Notes: a model not told the origin generated them from the letters alone. 64,000 nucleotides of DNA from Thalassolituus oleivorans MIL-1 (GCF_000355675.1 NC_020888.1:1089001-1153000); one strand, 5' to 3'; counted from the first letter of the stretch, positions 19,303-28,775 are shown. A program made the numbers and translations.

Positions 19303-21360
19303 ATGCTCTGGTTCTGGACTTTACCTATTATCGCCGTTCTTATTGGCATCATTATTGTTCAAGAATTATCCCGGCGACGCTTCCAGTCGGAGCGTTCAGG
19401 GTTACTGCAGTCTGAGCAACAATTACAACTAATTTGGGATCATCTACCTGATTCCATTCTAGAAATTCTTCAAGATGGCACCATCATTAAAAGCAATCGC
19501 CCCTCGGAATATTTCGATGGTGAGTTGCTGGTTGGGCATAAAATAGGTGAATGCTTAGCACCAGAGCAACAGTCCGTATTTCAGAACTCTCTCTCCCGCG
19601 CAATCGAGACATTGACGCCTCAATCTTATCAACTTGAACTGATAGGAGGGCAAGGTAAGCGAGTAACCTTATCTAATCAATTAGTGCCAATTGTCAGAGC
19701 AACAAAGTTAGCGTCTTTACTCGTTATTAGTCGCGATATAACTGAGCTGGCCAATGCTCAAAACCTTCTCAAGCAGCAAACGAAATTTGCAGAAGACGCT
19801 AGCACGGCAAAAAGTCGCTTTTTAGCGAGTATGAGCCACGAAATACGCACTCCGATGAATGGTCTTTTGGGCATGGTGTCGCTTTTAGAAAGCACTGAAA
19901 TGACGTCAGAGCAGCAAGGGTATTTGCGCACCATATCTCACTCATCCGAACATTTACTGGCGATAGTTAATGATGTACTGGACTTATCAAAAATCGAAGC
20001 GAATAAATTAACGCTTAATGTGGCGCCCTTTGATTTAAATGATATGGCCTTGCGTGTAATTGAAATTGTTAGTCCTAAAGCACGTGAGAAATCGCTAGCG
20101 ATACAGTTATTTTTCGAAGACGGTGTGCCGTCTCATGTGGTTGGTGATCCCACTCGCATTCGACAAGTACTCATGAATCTCTTAACAAATGCGATCAAAT
20201 TTACTGATGAAGGACATGTCCTGCTGCGTGTCGTCTTAGTGCGCCAAGTTGAGAATGATGCCACTTTACGTTTCAGTGTTGAAGACAGCGGTATCGGCAT
20301 TTCAGCCGATAAAGCCGTGTTGTTGTTTGAAGAATACAGCTTTGCTCATGGTGCGATATCAGCGAATCAGGGCGGAACCGGATTGGGATTGAATATTTGT
20401 CAACGGTTAGCGAATTTAATGGGTGGCAAAATAGGCGTTGTTAGCAGCCCAGGTATTGGCTCTTGTTTTTGGATGGACATCACATTACCAGTTGCTGCAA
20501 TAGAGGTGGAAAATAGCCTGACGACCACTTTATTAACGACTAAAAATTCTTACGATATATGGGTTGCTGATGCGCTGGCGATCAACCGTGCTTTGGTGGT
20601 ATCGGTTGTTCGGAAAATGGGTTTTCGCGTTCGTCAGTTTGAGAATATAGAATCCTTGATAGCTGAACTTAGTCGGCACCAACCGCATGTGCTGGTGATC
20701 TCTAGTGCTCTGTATCGTAAAGCCAATTTTGACAATGTACGTCGAGCCGTTCGGGAGCATGGCGGCCGAATTGCTATGACCGCAGATAACGGCTTTTTTG
20801 AAGGCAGTGATCGTCTTTCAAAGCAGGGTATGGATGCTTCTTGGGAGTGGCCGATTGGACAAGAAGAAGTGAAACGAATATTACTTCGTTTGCTGGATAA
20901 AACGCGCCCAGTGTCGGACATTATTACGCGCTTCAACCATGAGGAGAGTGAGAATAAATTAGCGCTTGAAGGCATCAATATTTTACTGGCCGAGGATAAT
21001 CCCGTTAATCAGAAGGTGGTTACGCAGATATTGCGTCATCTCGGTTGCGAAGTGGCCGTTGTAGCCCATGGTGGGGAAGTTTTGCGTTATCTAGAACATA
21101 CCCGCCCCGATATTATTTTGATGGATTGTCATATGCCGGTTATGGACGGGGTTGAAGCCACAGCAGCCATACGCGCTAACCCAGATATCAGAGATATTCC
21201 AATCATTGCTCTTTCTGCTGATGCTATGGAAGAGCAGCGGCAGTTATGTGAAGACGTGGGAATGGATGGTTATTTAACCAAGCCTGTTCGCCTGCACGAT
21301 ATGAAACAGGCGTTACAGGCATTTAGTCCGCCTCTTACAAAACACTTCCGTAAGGGATGA
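19303..21360 (+). CDS. Hybrid sensor histidine kinase/response regulator
   Basis: 685 residues. One N-terminal TM segment (1-19) is followed by a PAS domain (about 35-150), a HisKA domain with H-box MSHEIRTPMNG (His179), and an ATPase domain with boxes N (NLLTNAIKF), G1 (DSGIGIS) and G2 (GGTGLGLNI). A degenerate receiver-like segment lies at about 405-530, and a complete C-terminal receiver carries acceptor Asp608 in LMDCHMP and Lys in LTKPVR. The architecture is that of BarA/LuxQ-like hybrid kinases without an Hpt domain. Its 3' end overlaps the convergent small gene by 26 bp. Confidence 0.9.
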   Translation: MLWFWTLPIIAVLIGIIIVQELSRRRFQSERSGLLQSEQQLQLIWDHLPDSILEILQDGTIIKSNRPSEYFDGELLVGHKIGECLAPEQQSVFQNSLSRAIETLTPQSYQLELIGGQGKRVTLSNQLVPIVRATKLASLLVISRDITELANAQNLLKQQTKFAEDASTAKSRFLASMSHEIRTPMNGLLGMVSLLESTEMTSEQQGYLRTISHSSEHLLAIVNDVLDLSKIEANKLTLNVAPFDLNDMALRVIEIVSPKAREKSLAIQLFFEDGVPSHVVGDPTRIRQVLMNLLTNAIKFTDEGHVLLRVVLVRQVENDATLRFSVEDSGIGISADKAVLLFEEYSFAHGAISANQGGTGLGLNICQRLANLMGGKIGVVSSPGIGSCFWMDITLPVAAIEVENSLTTTLLTTKNSYDIWVADALAINRALVVSVVRKMGFRVRQFENIESLIAELSRHQPHVLVISSALYRKANFDNVRRAVREHGGRIAMTADNGFFEGSDRLSKQGMDASWEWPIGQEEVKRILLRLLDKTRPVSDIITRFNHEESENKLALEGINILLAEDNPVNQKVVTQILRHLGCEVAVVAHGGEVLRYLEHTRPDIILMDCHMPVMDGVEATAAIRANPDIRDIPIIALSADAMEEQRQLCEDVGMDGYLTKPVRLHDMKQALQAFSPPLTKHFRKG

Positions 21361-21736
21361 AACGATTATCTGTTAGAGCTTTCAGCTCGCGGATAATGGC
21401 CTTATCTGGCAGACGTTTCATCTGGCGTAAATAGCGAAAAATCCATATCGCTGGATTTTTGGCTTTTGCTTGAAAACCCGATAAAGTCATCTCGGCCTGA
21501 GTATAGAAAAAGGCTAGATCAATTAAAGTGGCATCACTTAGTGTCGGAATGGTGTTTAACCAGATCTCCTCGCTTTGTTGAATCCAGCTAGCTCCTTGCT
21601 GTAACTCCTCAGCGGTTAGTGTTAACGCATCTTTGCCTTGAAGGCGTAACACTTTGCTTTGCTCTGCTATGCGTTGCAGCAGCGCAGAATCAGGAAAATT
21701 AGTGGTGGGTAGTGAAGGGTCCCATTGATCGATCAT
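21335..21736 (-). CDS. Unknown small protein, convergent with hybrid kinase
   Basis: 133 residues, soluble, helical by eye, with basic C-terminal motifs (FRYLRQMKRLPDKAIIREL). The start at 21736 has GGGTAAAC just upstream. Its last 26 bp overlap the tail of the hybrid kinase on the other strand. I do not recognise the family; long helices suggest a small helical bundle. Confidence 0.6.
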   Translation of the reverse strand: MIDQWDPSLPTTNFPDSALLQRIAEQSKVLRLQGKDALTLTAEELQQGASWIQQSEEIWLNTIPTLSDATLIDLAFFYTQAEMTLSGFQAKAKNPAIWIFRYLRQMKRLPDKAIIRELKALTDNRFIPYGSVL

Positions 21737-21951
21737 TGTTTACCCTATGACGATTGATTGATAAAGATGGTTTCATTGAACCTATTTGTCATGGCGCTCT
21801 CTGACGCTACCTATAGCAATAAGTTGCTGACTCAAGAATACACCAATCCCAACTTCAATATCTCGAAAAACAGAGTTTCTCGTTTTACCTGACGACGTTG
21901 TGGGCTACCTTTGGCATTATAGAAACATTGGTTTAGAGGTTGTCACAACCC

Positions 21952-23094
21952 ATGCATGATCCGTATTTTGACATACGTCCCTATAACGATAATGAAGTGT
22001 CGGGGGTTATCACTAGGCTCAGTCAGTCTTTGGAGTTACGAAGAGCATTGGTGGGCTATCGTTTCCCTAGTAGTCCTGCCTGGACTAGGCCCGCGCTTTA
22101 CTGGTTAGTTGGGTGGCATCTCCGGCGTCGCTTGGGCGCTATGACTAGTGTCGACGAGGTGCAAACTTGGCTGGTGCGCTGGATTGAAGAACTGATCAAC
22201 AAAACCACGTCGCGGGTTGAAGTCGCGGGTCTCGACGATATGGCCAGTGGTGCATCTTATTTGTGGTTATCTAATCATCGAGATATCGCGATGGATCCCA
22301 CTTTAATCAATTTTTCGCTACATCGTCAGGGCTGGCCCACCGCTCGTATCGCCATCGGTGATAACTTATTGCACAACCCTGTGTTAGCCGATGTTATGCG
22401 TCTGAATAAAAGCTTTGTCGTTAAACGCTCTGCTGCGAGTAAGCGGGAAAAATTAACCGAACTGCAAAGATTATCGGGTTATATAAAGCAGTCGTTAGAT
22501 CAAGGTCATTCGGTGTGGTTGGCGCAGCGTGAGGGTCGTGCAAAAGACAGTCGCGATAAAACGGATACAGCCGTTCTGAAAATGCTTGCGCTCAGTGGTC
22601 GTGAACTCAAAGATGATTTTACGACGACGTTAACCTCCCTTAGGCCAGTGCCGGTGCTAGTTCAGTATGAATGGGATCCTTGTGACGTATTAAAGGCGAG
22701 AGAGCTGGTTGCTCGCGCAGACGGCTCCTCATATGCCAAAGCGGCTAACGAAGATACGCAAAGTGTTATTCGTGGGCTGACCGGTTATAAGGGGCATGTT
22801 CGTGTATGCTTCGGCTCGCCTTTGAAAGACGACATGTTGGCTGATGCCCATGCAATGGCAGCGGAGATTGATCGACAGATTAAGGCATTGGCCGTTGTTA
22901 TGCCGGTTCATCGCGCCGCGTTATCTTTACTACAAAGACACTTTAACCTTGCCACCGATGTAAACCCGGGCCAAGTTGATGAGGCGTGTTGCCGTGCTTT
23001 ACTGTCTCGAGTTCAAAATGAACCTGAAGCCGTGGTGCGGCGTTTGTTATTAAACTATGCGGCCCCGTTAATTGAAGATGAGACATTGATATGA
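21952..23094 (+). CDS. PlsC-like glycerol acyltransferase
   Basis: About 380 residues with a 1-acyl-sn-glycerol-3-phosphate acyltransferase domain. The catalytic NHxxxxD motif reads NHRDIAMD, and a later REGR motif (QREGRAKDS) matches block III of the family. It is longer than PlsC and resembles the cytosolic bacterial LPLAT-like proteins. I prefer the ATG at 21952 because AGAGG at 21935-21939 is too close to the TTG at 21940. The stop overlaps the next start by 4 bp (ATGA), implying coupling to a lipoprotein gene. Substrate acyl chain and acceptor are unknown. Confidence 0.82.
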   Translation: MHDPYFDIRPYNDNEVSGVITRLSQSLELRRALVGYRFPSSPAWTRPALYWLVGWHLRRRLGAMTSVDEVQTWLVRWIEELINKTTSRVEVAGLDDMASGASYLWLSNHRDIAMDPTLINFSLHRQGWPTARIAIGDNLLHNPVLADVMRLNKSFVVKRSAASKREKLTELQRLSGYIKQSLDQGHSVWLAQREGRAKDSRDKTDTAVLKMLALSGRELKDDFTTTLTSLRPVPVLVQYEWDPCDVLKARELVARADGSSYAKAANEDTQSVIRGLTGYKGHVRVCFGSPLKDDMLADAHAMAAEIDRQIKALAVVMPVHRAALSLLQRHFNLATDVNPGQVDEACCRALLSRVQNEPEAVVRRLLLNYAAPLIEDETLI

Positions 23095-24197
23095 AGTTTA
23101 TGCTGTATCTGCCCTTGTTGATGGCAACACTGGTTCTCTCGGGTTGCCCTGAGCTCGGAAGGCATTGGAGTGATCAAGAAGAAACTTTGCAAGTTGATTA
23201 CTACAAGGCACAGTGCGATAAAAATTCTGCTGATATTTGCTTTCGTACACGCGAATTGAGTACCGATAGCTGGGGAATTTCAGACGCCAATTTGTCAGGA
23301 TTTACCGATTTTGTTTGGGGTCATCGTTACACTATTAATGTAACTACGTCTTTTAACAGCAATGGTAATCCTAGTTCTTATTCATACAACAGCATTGAAG
23401 AAGATGTGCCAGTAGTGACAATAGATACGCCTTTTCAAATTAACCTATACACAGAGAATGGGGTATTAACGCAACTAGGCGCAGATGCTTGGTATCTTGG
23501 CGGCGAGAAAAACTTTACCTGTGCAAGCGACTGCGAAGTATTGGCGACAGCTGTTAGCAATCAGTACGTTGTTGTTGGTGAGTTTAGTATTAATGCTGGT
23601 GAGTTAACGTTAGATCAGGTGATTTGCTCTAGTAGTGAAGAAGGCTTCAGTAGCGATTGTGAAGGCGAAACCGAAGTCGATTGGCAAATTGCTCCTTTTT
23701 TGAGCGATTGTGGTAAATCTAGCGCATCTCTATGCTATTTATATCGCTTAAATAGCTCAGATGATTGGGAGATTTTACCGGTTGATATTGCCAATTTTAG
23801 TTACGATTGGGGTTATCGCTACGACATTACTGTGCAGCAAACACGGTCGAGTTCGGGAACTATTACCGCTGCGAGTTTAGTCACAGACGATAGCTCTCCG
23901 GTTGATTATACGGGTAGTAGTTATACCTATAAAATCATTTTATTAGGCAGTGCTTTAGCTAATGATTCGTCGGGTGTGATTACTCTTTATGACGGCGCTC
24001 AAGAATTAAATTGCAGCCAATACAGTCAATGTAGCGATCTCAATACTGCGATTGATAATGATGAATGGATTCTAGTAAAGGTCTTTACTGATGGCAGCGA
24101 AGTTGTTGCCACCGATGTTGTTTGTAGTAATGACAATATTGATGACTTCAATAGTTGTGTCGCTGATGAAAATGACGTGACTTGGTCGATAGAGTAA
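23091..24197 (+). CDS. Lipoprotein with two DUF4377-like domains
   Basis: 368 residues. The lipoprotein signal has lipobox VLSGC with Cys19. Two homologous halves (about 35-200 and 210-368) each show the DUF4377 pattern: paired Cys near CFRTRE or CYLYRL, a central Trp (SWGI, DWEI), then FxxxWGxRY (FVWGHRY, YDWGYRY) and hydrophobic strands. Numerous Cys residues suggest periplasmic disulphides. The gene overlaps the acyltransferase stop by 4 bp and ends at a strong terminator. DUF4377 proteins are often secreted and linked to stress; the function here is unknown. Confidence 0.7.
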   Translation: MKFMLYLPLLMATLVLSGCPELGRHWSDQEETLQVDYYKAQCDKNSADICFRTRELSTDSWGISDANLSGFTDFVWGHRYTINVTTSFNSNGNPSSYSYNSIEEDVPVVTIDTPFQINLYTENGVLTQLGADAWYLGGEKNFTCASDCEVLATAVSNQYVVVGEFSINAGELTLDQVICSSSEEGFSSDCEGETEVDWQIAPFLSDCGKSSASLCYLYRLNSSDDWEILPVDIANFSYDWGYRYDITVQQTRSSSGTITAASLVTDDSSPVDYTGSSYTYKIILLGSALANDSSGVITLYDGAQELNCSQYSQCSDLNTAIDNDEWILVKVFTDGSEVVATDVVCSNDNIDDFNSCVADENDVTWSIE

Positions 24198-24220
24198 TTA
24201 AGGCAGAAGTAGATTTAAAC

Positions 24221-24255
24221 AAAGCCCAGTAAAAGTGATTTTTTACTGGGCTATT
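24221..24255. terminator. Intrinsic terminator
   Basis: AGCCCAGTAAAA (24223-24234) pairs exactly with TTTTACTGGGCT (24241-24252), with a six-base loop and flanking A/T runs. It sits between convergent genes and can serve both. Confidence 0.88.
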
Positions 24256-24261
24256 TGCTGA

Positions 24262-25056
24262 TTAATTCTGACGATTAAGCAGTTCGGTGATTTTCATTGC
24301 AACCTTTTCACGAATGCTTGAATCTGGGAATTCTTCATTCGCTTTGCGCAGATAATCTAAAGCTTTCATGCGGTTAGCGTCTTTATTGTATGGGCTCATG
24401 AAAATAAGGCCTAACTGATATAAAGACTTGGCGCGCATTTCGTCGCCAGAAGCGACATTGTCATACACTATGTTATATACCGCCTCGGCGTCCGCAGTGC
24501 GATCTTCGGCAATGGCACGCTCGCTCATTGGGTTTAAATCAGCATCGTAGGGCGTTAGATCCTGTGCTAACAAAGCTTCGCGATCGACTTCTTTTAGCAA
24601 TTGAGCGGCGTGGTCTGTCACTGGGGCTTCATCACGTTTCCGTAGAATTTCTAGATGGCCTTGAATGCGAGTGGCAAGTAGTGAATTAGGAAATTCTTCG
24701 CGATGACGCTGTAAATACTCACGTGCTTTTTCATCATCACGATCATCATTAAAACGGTTCATGTAAATCAAGGCAATTTGGTATAAGGCCAGTGATTTCA
24801 TGTTAGTGCTGTAATCGGGATTATCGTATCCCAGCATGTAAGTCTGAATGGCTTCGGTTGCTTTGCCGCGACCAATAGACTGCATTGAGTAAGTGAGAAG
24901 ATCTGGTTCGTCTTTTAGCGCTGCCGCAGAACGCACCTTAATGTTTTCGTCGTGGCGTGCAATCGCGTGCACTCCTGAGCCGGCAATCACTAAAGGAGCA
25001 GGAGCGGCACAACCACTCAATGCAACAATGGCGGCTAATCCAAGTATTCTTATCAT
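24262..25056 (-). CDS. TPR-repeat lipoprotein
   Basis: 264 residues from the ATG at 25056, which is preceded by GGAT at 7-nt spacing and begins a clean lipoprotein signal (MIRILGLAAIVALSGC, acylated Cys16). Upstream ATGs at 25068 and 25101 only add a short tail. Two blocks of tetratricopeptide-like helices (about 75-135 and 190-250) contain motifs such as KSLALYQIALIYMN and RAKSLYQLGLIFMSPYN, an obvious internal duplication. Probably a periplasmic scaffold; partner unknown. Confidence 0.75.
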   Translation of the reverse strand: MIRILGLAAIVALSGCAAPAPLVIAGSGVHAIARHDENIKVRSAAALKDEPDLLTYSMQSIGRGKATEAIQTYMLGYDNPDYSTNMKSLALYQIALIYMNRFNDDRDDEKAREYLQRHREEFPNSLLATRIQGHLEILRKRDEAPVTDHAAQLLKEVDREALLAQDLTPYDADLNPMSERAIAEDRTADAEAVYNIVYDNVASGDEMRAKSLYQLGLIFMSPYNKDANRMKALDYLRKANEEFPDSSIREKVAMKITELLNRQN

Positions 25057-25177
25057 TTGGCTATCCATGATAGGTAAGATGAAATACGCAGCCTCACACA
25101 CAGTGGTTTGGCTATGTTCTGAGTTTCAGTCTAAACAGGCAGCATGGGAATGGGAAGAGCAGAGGGGGTCTAAACGA

Positions 25178-25208
25178 GCCGAATACACCTGTCTAGGAAG
25201 TATTCGGC
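25178..25208. terminator. Hairpin downstream of receiver gene
   Basis: GCCGAATAC at 25178-25186 pairs exactly with GTATTCGGC at 25200-25208 across a 13-base loop. It lies 14 nt beyond the stop of the leftward receiver gene, where a terminator is expected, but the T-run is weak; it may instead be a regulatory site for the TPR lipoprotein. Confidence 0.4.
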
Positions 25209-25221
25209 ATCATTTCATGCG

Positions 25222-26088
25222 TTAGATCAGTTTTGTAAGAAGCGCCGCTAAGATTCCAACGGCAGAACCAAGCAAAGCTCCGATGGTTCCGGCCATAATG
25301 CTGGCGCTGCGTATGACGCGACGCAGTTCTTTATTTTGTCTTCCTACCAAAGCTTCTAACTCTACTTTATTGGTGTGCATAACGGCGACTAAATCATCCG
25401 CATTTTTCTTAATTAGCTTATCGGCTACTGCCATTGCTAAGCGCTGATTCAACGGTTGGGTTAGCTTATAGAGCGCATTGGCATCGAGGGCTTGTTCTAG
25501 CTCTTCTTTGCTTTCCTGAGTGCGCGCTTGCAACTGCTGCTGGATAATCTCTAGTTGGTGGCGCTGATGATGCTGTAATTGTTGTGCTGTGGTATCGATA
25601 CCTGCGGTTATTTCGCTGCGCGCTATGGCGAATGCTTGTTTGACGTGTTTTTGAATTAAATGATCTATTTCGACTAAAGGAATCGCATGTGCACTGTCCT
25701 TTGTGTCGTCATTCGCGGCAGGCGCATCTAACGATTTAATCACTGCCATAACGGCTTCTTGGTTGGCTGGCTTACCTAACACACCACTGGCGCCGTGAGA
25801 CAGTGCCATTTTGAAATAGTCTTCACCTTCTTTTGAGGTGTACATGATGGTCGGGATGCCCGACGTTTTGGGGTTTGAGCGAATGATTTGTGTAGCTTCC
25901 AAACCATCCATGCCAGGCATCATATGATCCATGAAAATAATGTCGGGCTGTGCGCCTTCTAGGAACAAGAGTGCTGCTTCTGCGCTATCCACGGTATCGA
26001 CCCGTACATTCATTTTACTAAGGAGGCGTTGCAACATCATTCGGGCAGATTTTGAATCATCGACCACTAGAGCATTTTTTATAGACAT
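25222..26088 (-). CDS. Receiver-domain protein with coiled coil and C-terminal membrane anchor
   Basis: 288 residues. Residues 1-125 form a complete CheY-like receiver: DDS near the start, acceptor Asp54 in FMDHMMPGMDG, Thr in YTS, Lys in LGKP. A long Gln/Glu-rich helix follows (about 150-245), then a Gly/Ala-rich hydrophobic segment (AGTIGALLGSAVGILAALL) at the extreme C-terminus, which looks like a TM or glycine-zipper anchor. No DNA-binding or enzymatic output domain is present. The partner kinase is not adjacent. Confidence 0.82.
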   Translation of the reverse strand: MSIKNALVVDDSKSARMMLQRLLSKMNVRVDTVDSAEAALLFLEGAQPDIIFMDHMMPGMDGLEATQIIRSNPKTSGIPTIMYTSKEGEDYFKMALSHGASGVLGKPANQEAVMAVIKSLDAPAANDDTKDSAHAIPLVEIDHLIQKHVKQAFAIARSEITAGIDTTAQQLQHHQRHQLEIIQQQLQARTQESKEELEQALDANALYKLTQPLNQRLAMAVADKLIKKNADDLVAVMHTNKVELEALVGRQNKELRRVIRSASIMAGTIGALLGSAVGILAALLTKLI

Positions 26089-26298
26089 TATGAGTTCACC
26101 CAGTGTTTTACGACTGTTCCACTATGTATAAAGTGCGCCATATCGGTCAAGTTGTAGCTAGGTTCAATCTGACCTGCGTCACACTCTTTCGTTGAGTTAG
26201 GGAGTATAGCAGTTATTTACTGTTTAAATCGGCCAGTAAGCGCAACCAAATGGGTTCACTTCTGGCATAATGCGATTTTTAATGGCATCGTTCTTGTT

Positions 26299-27162
26299 AT
26301 GACTCATCCAGCTTCTGTCCATATTAAACGAGCGGCTCTAGCCTCAATGGCGACGGGCATTATATTACTTATTGCCAAGATCTTTGCGTGGTCGGCCAGT
26401 GACTCAGCTAGCGTGTTGTCGTCATTGTTGGATTCGTCAATGGACATTGTCGCATCGATGGTTAACTTTTTTGCTATTCGTTACGCCTTAATGCCTGCTG
26501 ATAATGACCATCCTTTTGGTCACTATAAGGCTGAAGGGTTAGCTGCTTTGGTACAGTCAGCTTTTATTTTGGGTTCGGCTGTCGTGTTGTTAGTGCACGT
26601 TCTTGATCGTTTAGCCAATCCTCAGGCGCTGCATGCGCTGGGTGAAAGTATTGGTGTGATGTTGTTTTCTACTATGGCGACGATTGTTTTAGTGCTCTAT
26701 CAGCGTTGGGTCTATACGAAGACTGGGTCTTTAGCTATTAAGGCAGATTCTGCGCACTATTATGGCGATATCTTAACGAGCCTCGCTGTTGTTGTGGCCT
26801 TACTTGCGGCCAATTGGCAGGTGTACTGGTTAGATCCTGCAGTGGCTTTGATCATTGCTTTGGTACTCCTTTACAGCGTTTACGGTATCGTGCGAGATGG
26901 TTTGAATGTGCTGATGGATCGAGCACTGGAAGAAGAAGACGAACATGCTTTGATTGATCTGATTTCAAATTGTGAAGGCGTGCGGGGATATCACGATCTG
27001 CGTACAAGGCAATCTGGAGTCGTACAGTTTATTCAATTTCATCTAGAGCTAGATGGTACTCAGTCGCTGAAATCAGCGCATGCAATTGGAGATCGCTTGG
27101 AAGCACAAATTCAGGAGCGTTTCCCGCGTGCAGAAATTCTGGTTCACCACGACCCTGTATAG
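26299..27162 (+). CDS. Cation diffusion facilitator, FieF/YiiP type
   Basis: 287-residue proton-coupled divalent cation exporter. Six TM segments. Metal-site motifs are DSSMD (first DxxxD site), HPFGHYKAE between TM2 and TM3, and HYYGD in TM5 (HxxxD). The C-terminal cytosolic domain has the late His residues (RGYHDLRTRQSG, HHDPV). E. coli FieF exports zinc and iron; the exact metal here is not determined. The gene ends in TAG, 2 nt before the next gene. Confidence 0.92.
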   Translation: MTHPASVHIKRAALASMATGIILLIAKIFAWSASDSASVLSSLLDSSMDIVASMVNFFAIRYALMPADNDHPFGHYKAEGLAALVQSAFILGSAVVLLVHVLDRLANPQALHALGESIGVMLFSTMATIVLVLYQRWVYTKTGSLAIKADSAHYYGDILTSLAVVVALLAANWQVYWLDPAVALIIALVLLYSVYGIVRDGLNVLMDRALEEEDEHALIDLISNCEGVRGYHDLRTRQSGVVQFIQFHLELDGTQSLKSAHAIGDRLEAQIQERFPRAEILVHHDPV

Positions 27163-27164
27163 TT

Positions 27165-28154
27165 ATGCATTTTTTCTGGCGGTTGTTAGCGTTATGTTGC
27201 GTGGCTTCTGCCGAAGCCTCGATGCAGCCACCAATGCTGTTACCGCAAGTCGAAATGATGTTGCCGGATATTCCCCGCGAAGTGGACAGAGCTGAAACAG
27301 ACATCGATCACGATATGTTGGATCGCTCTCGTGGTTGGTTGGTTAATCATCTTGATAACTTGTCGGGTGGCATTGATTCTTTTTTCGTCGATGTTTTTTT
27401 TGACGAAACCCTTCCGCAAGAGAATGTGAAGGGAAGCCTTGCGAAAGTATCCTTTTATACGCGGCGCGAAATTGGTGATCCGGTCGATTATAAATTTGGC
27501 GCCAGCGTTCGTTTAGTATTACCTCACACCAATGAGCGTTTAAACCTGCTATTAGAATCAGAAGATGAGCAAGCGCGCGAAGGTGACCCTTTAGAAAGTA
27601 TCGAAAACCCAACGTATAGTGCGGCACTGCGTTTCATCATTCGAGAAACTGAATACTGGAGCACTAACATTGATGCAGGGGTGAAGTGGGCGGTACCGCC
27701 CGATCCATTTGTGCGGATTCGTGCTCGTCGTTTAGCGTATTTTGATCATTGGAATATGCGTATTACTCAGACCTTGTCTTACTTTACAAGCACAGGTTAT
27801 GGCGAAGATACGTCACTAGTATTTGACTACCCGTTATCAACTGAACGCTTATTACGCTTAGAAACCAAAGCATCTTATCTGCTTAACGACGATTTTTTTG
27901 AATTACGCTATGGTCTAGGATCTTATCGAGAGTTGAGCCGGAAGGCTGCAATCGCTTGGGTTGGCCAGGCACGAGGTGATACTGAATATGGAGCCACATT
28001 CGATAACTACAGTGCAGGTTTTCGCTATCGTCGCCAAGTTTATAAGTCTTGGATGTTCTTCGAAGTGGCACCGGGATTAGAATGGAGTGGTGATAAAAAT
28101 TATGAAACCACGCCAGTGATCATGTTCCGCCTAGAAGCTGTTATGGCAAACTGA
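27165..28154 (+). CDS. Exported protein of unknown function, possibly outer-membrane
   Basis: 329 residues with an N-terminal signal peptide (about 1-20, ending near AEAS). The rest is rich in alternating aromatic/hydrophobic strands with conserved-looking blocks such as KFGASVRLVLPHTNERL and ETKASYLLNDDFFELRYG, compatible with a small outer-membrane beta-barrel. It starts 2 nt after the cation exporter, so the two are probably co-transcribed. Its end overlaps the convergent alkB by 14 bp. I do not recognise the family. Confidence 0.65.
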   Translation: MHFFWRLLALCCVASAEASMQPPMLLPQVEMMLPDIPREVDRAETDIDHDMLDRSRGWLVNHLDNLSGGIDSFFVDVFFDETLPQENVKGSLAKVSFYTRREIGDPVDYKFGASVRLVLPHTNERLNLLLESEDEQAREGDPLESIENPTYSAALRFIIRETEYWSTNIDAGVKWAVPPDPFVRIRARRLAYFDHWNMRITQTLSYFTSTGYGEDTSLVFDYPLSTERLLRLETKASYLLNDDFFELRYGLGSYRELSRKAAIAWVGQARGDTEYGATFDNYSAGFRYRRQVYKSWMFFEVAPGLEWSGDKNYETTPVIMFRLEAVMAN

Positions 28155-28761
28155 TGCGGCTATGAATTATTTCGCGAAACGTTAAGTTAATGCGCGGTTG
28201 TTTTATCCCTTGACGCTTGGGCAAGCTATGTTGCCATCGGTTTTGCATTCCCGCTTCCATTACTAGCAAACTGCCATGGGCTAATGCTAGCTTTCCGGCC
28301 TGACGCTGCTCACCGATTCGGCGTACAGCGAAATCACGTTCGGCCCCCAAGCTAACAGATACTATGATGGGGTCAGATCCAAGTTCCATTTCGTCATCGG
28401 CATGCCAACCCATACTGTCTTGCCCGTCACGATATAGATTGGCGAGTACTGAATTAAGCTTTAAACCAAATGCTTGATTAATAGAGTGACAAAGCCCTAC
28501 GAGGCTTGGCGTCCAAGGTAGAGTTGTAAAGGTTTTACCCGAATAACGATAAGAGATGCCTTCATCACCATGCCACGCTTGAAGGCGCGGGCTGAGGGTC
28601 TCTCGCCCATAAATCATGATACTTTCTTGTGTCCAAGGAAGTTCACCGTTTAACGACGTGAATAACTGATCAGCACAGGAGAAGGATAGCGCCTGTGCAT
28701 AGTAGGTCATCGCCCCATCCAGTAACGTTTGGGGCTCGCTTAGATCAAGTGACCAAGGCAT
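28141..28761 (-). CDS. alkB: AlkB-type 2-oxoglutarate/Fe(II) dioxygenase, DNA repair
   Basis: 206 residues. The HxD iron ligands are in MGWHADDE, the distal His in RWQHSLPKR, and the oxoglutarate Arg residues in RINLTFR. The size and the NSVLANLYRDGQDSMGW segment fit the ALKBH2/3-like branch, which repairs N1-methyladenine and N3-methylcytosine in DNA by oxidative demethylation. It lies 14 nt downstream of cysK on the same strand, with no obvious functional link. Confidence 0.88.
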   Translation of the reverse strand: MPWSLDLSEPQTLLDGAMTYYAQALSFSCADQLFTSLNGELPWTQESIMIYGRETLSPRLQAWHGDEGISYRYSGKTFTTLPWTPSLVGLCHSINQAFGLKLNSVLANLYRDGQDSMGWHADDEMELGSDPIIVSVSLGAERDFAVRRIGEQRQAGKLALAHGSLLVMEAGMQNRWQHSLPKRQGIKQPRINLTFREIIHSRISLP

Positions 28762-28775
28762 CTTTCAGTTTCTGC

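Noticed and set aside
20634-20978. Minus-strand frame inside the hybrid kinase gene
   Set aside because: Antisense shadow of a clear domain-bearing gene.
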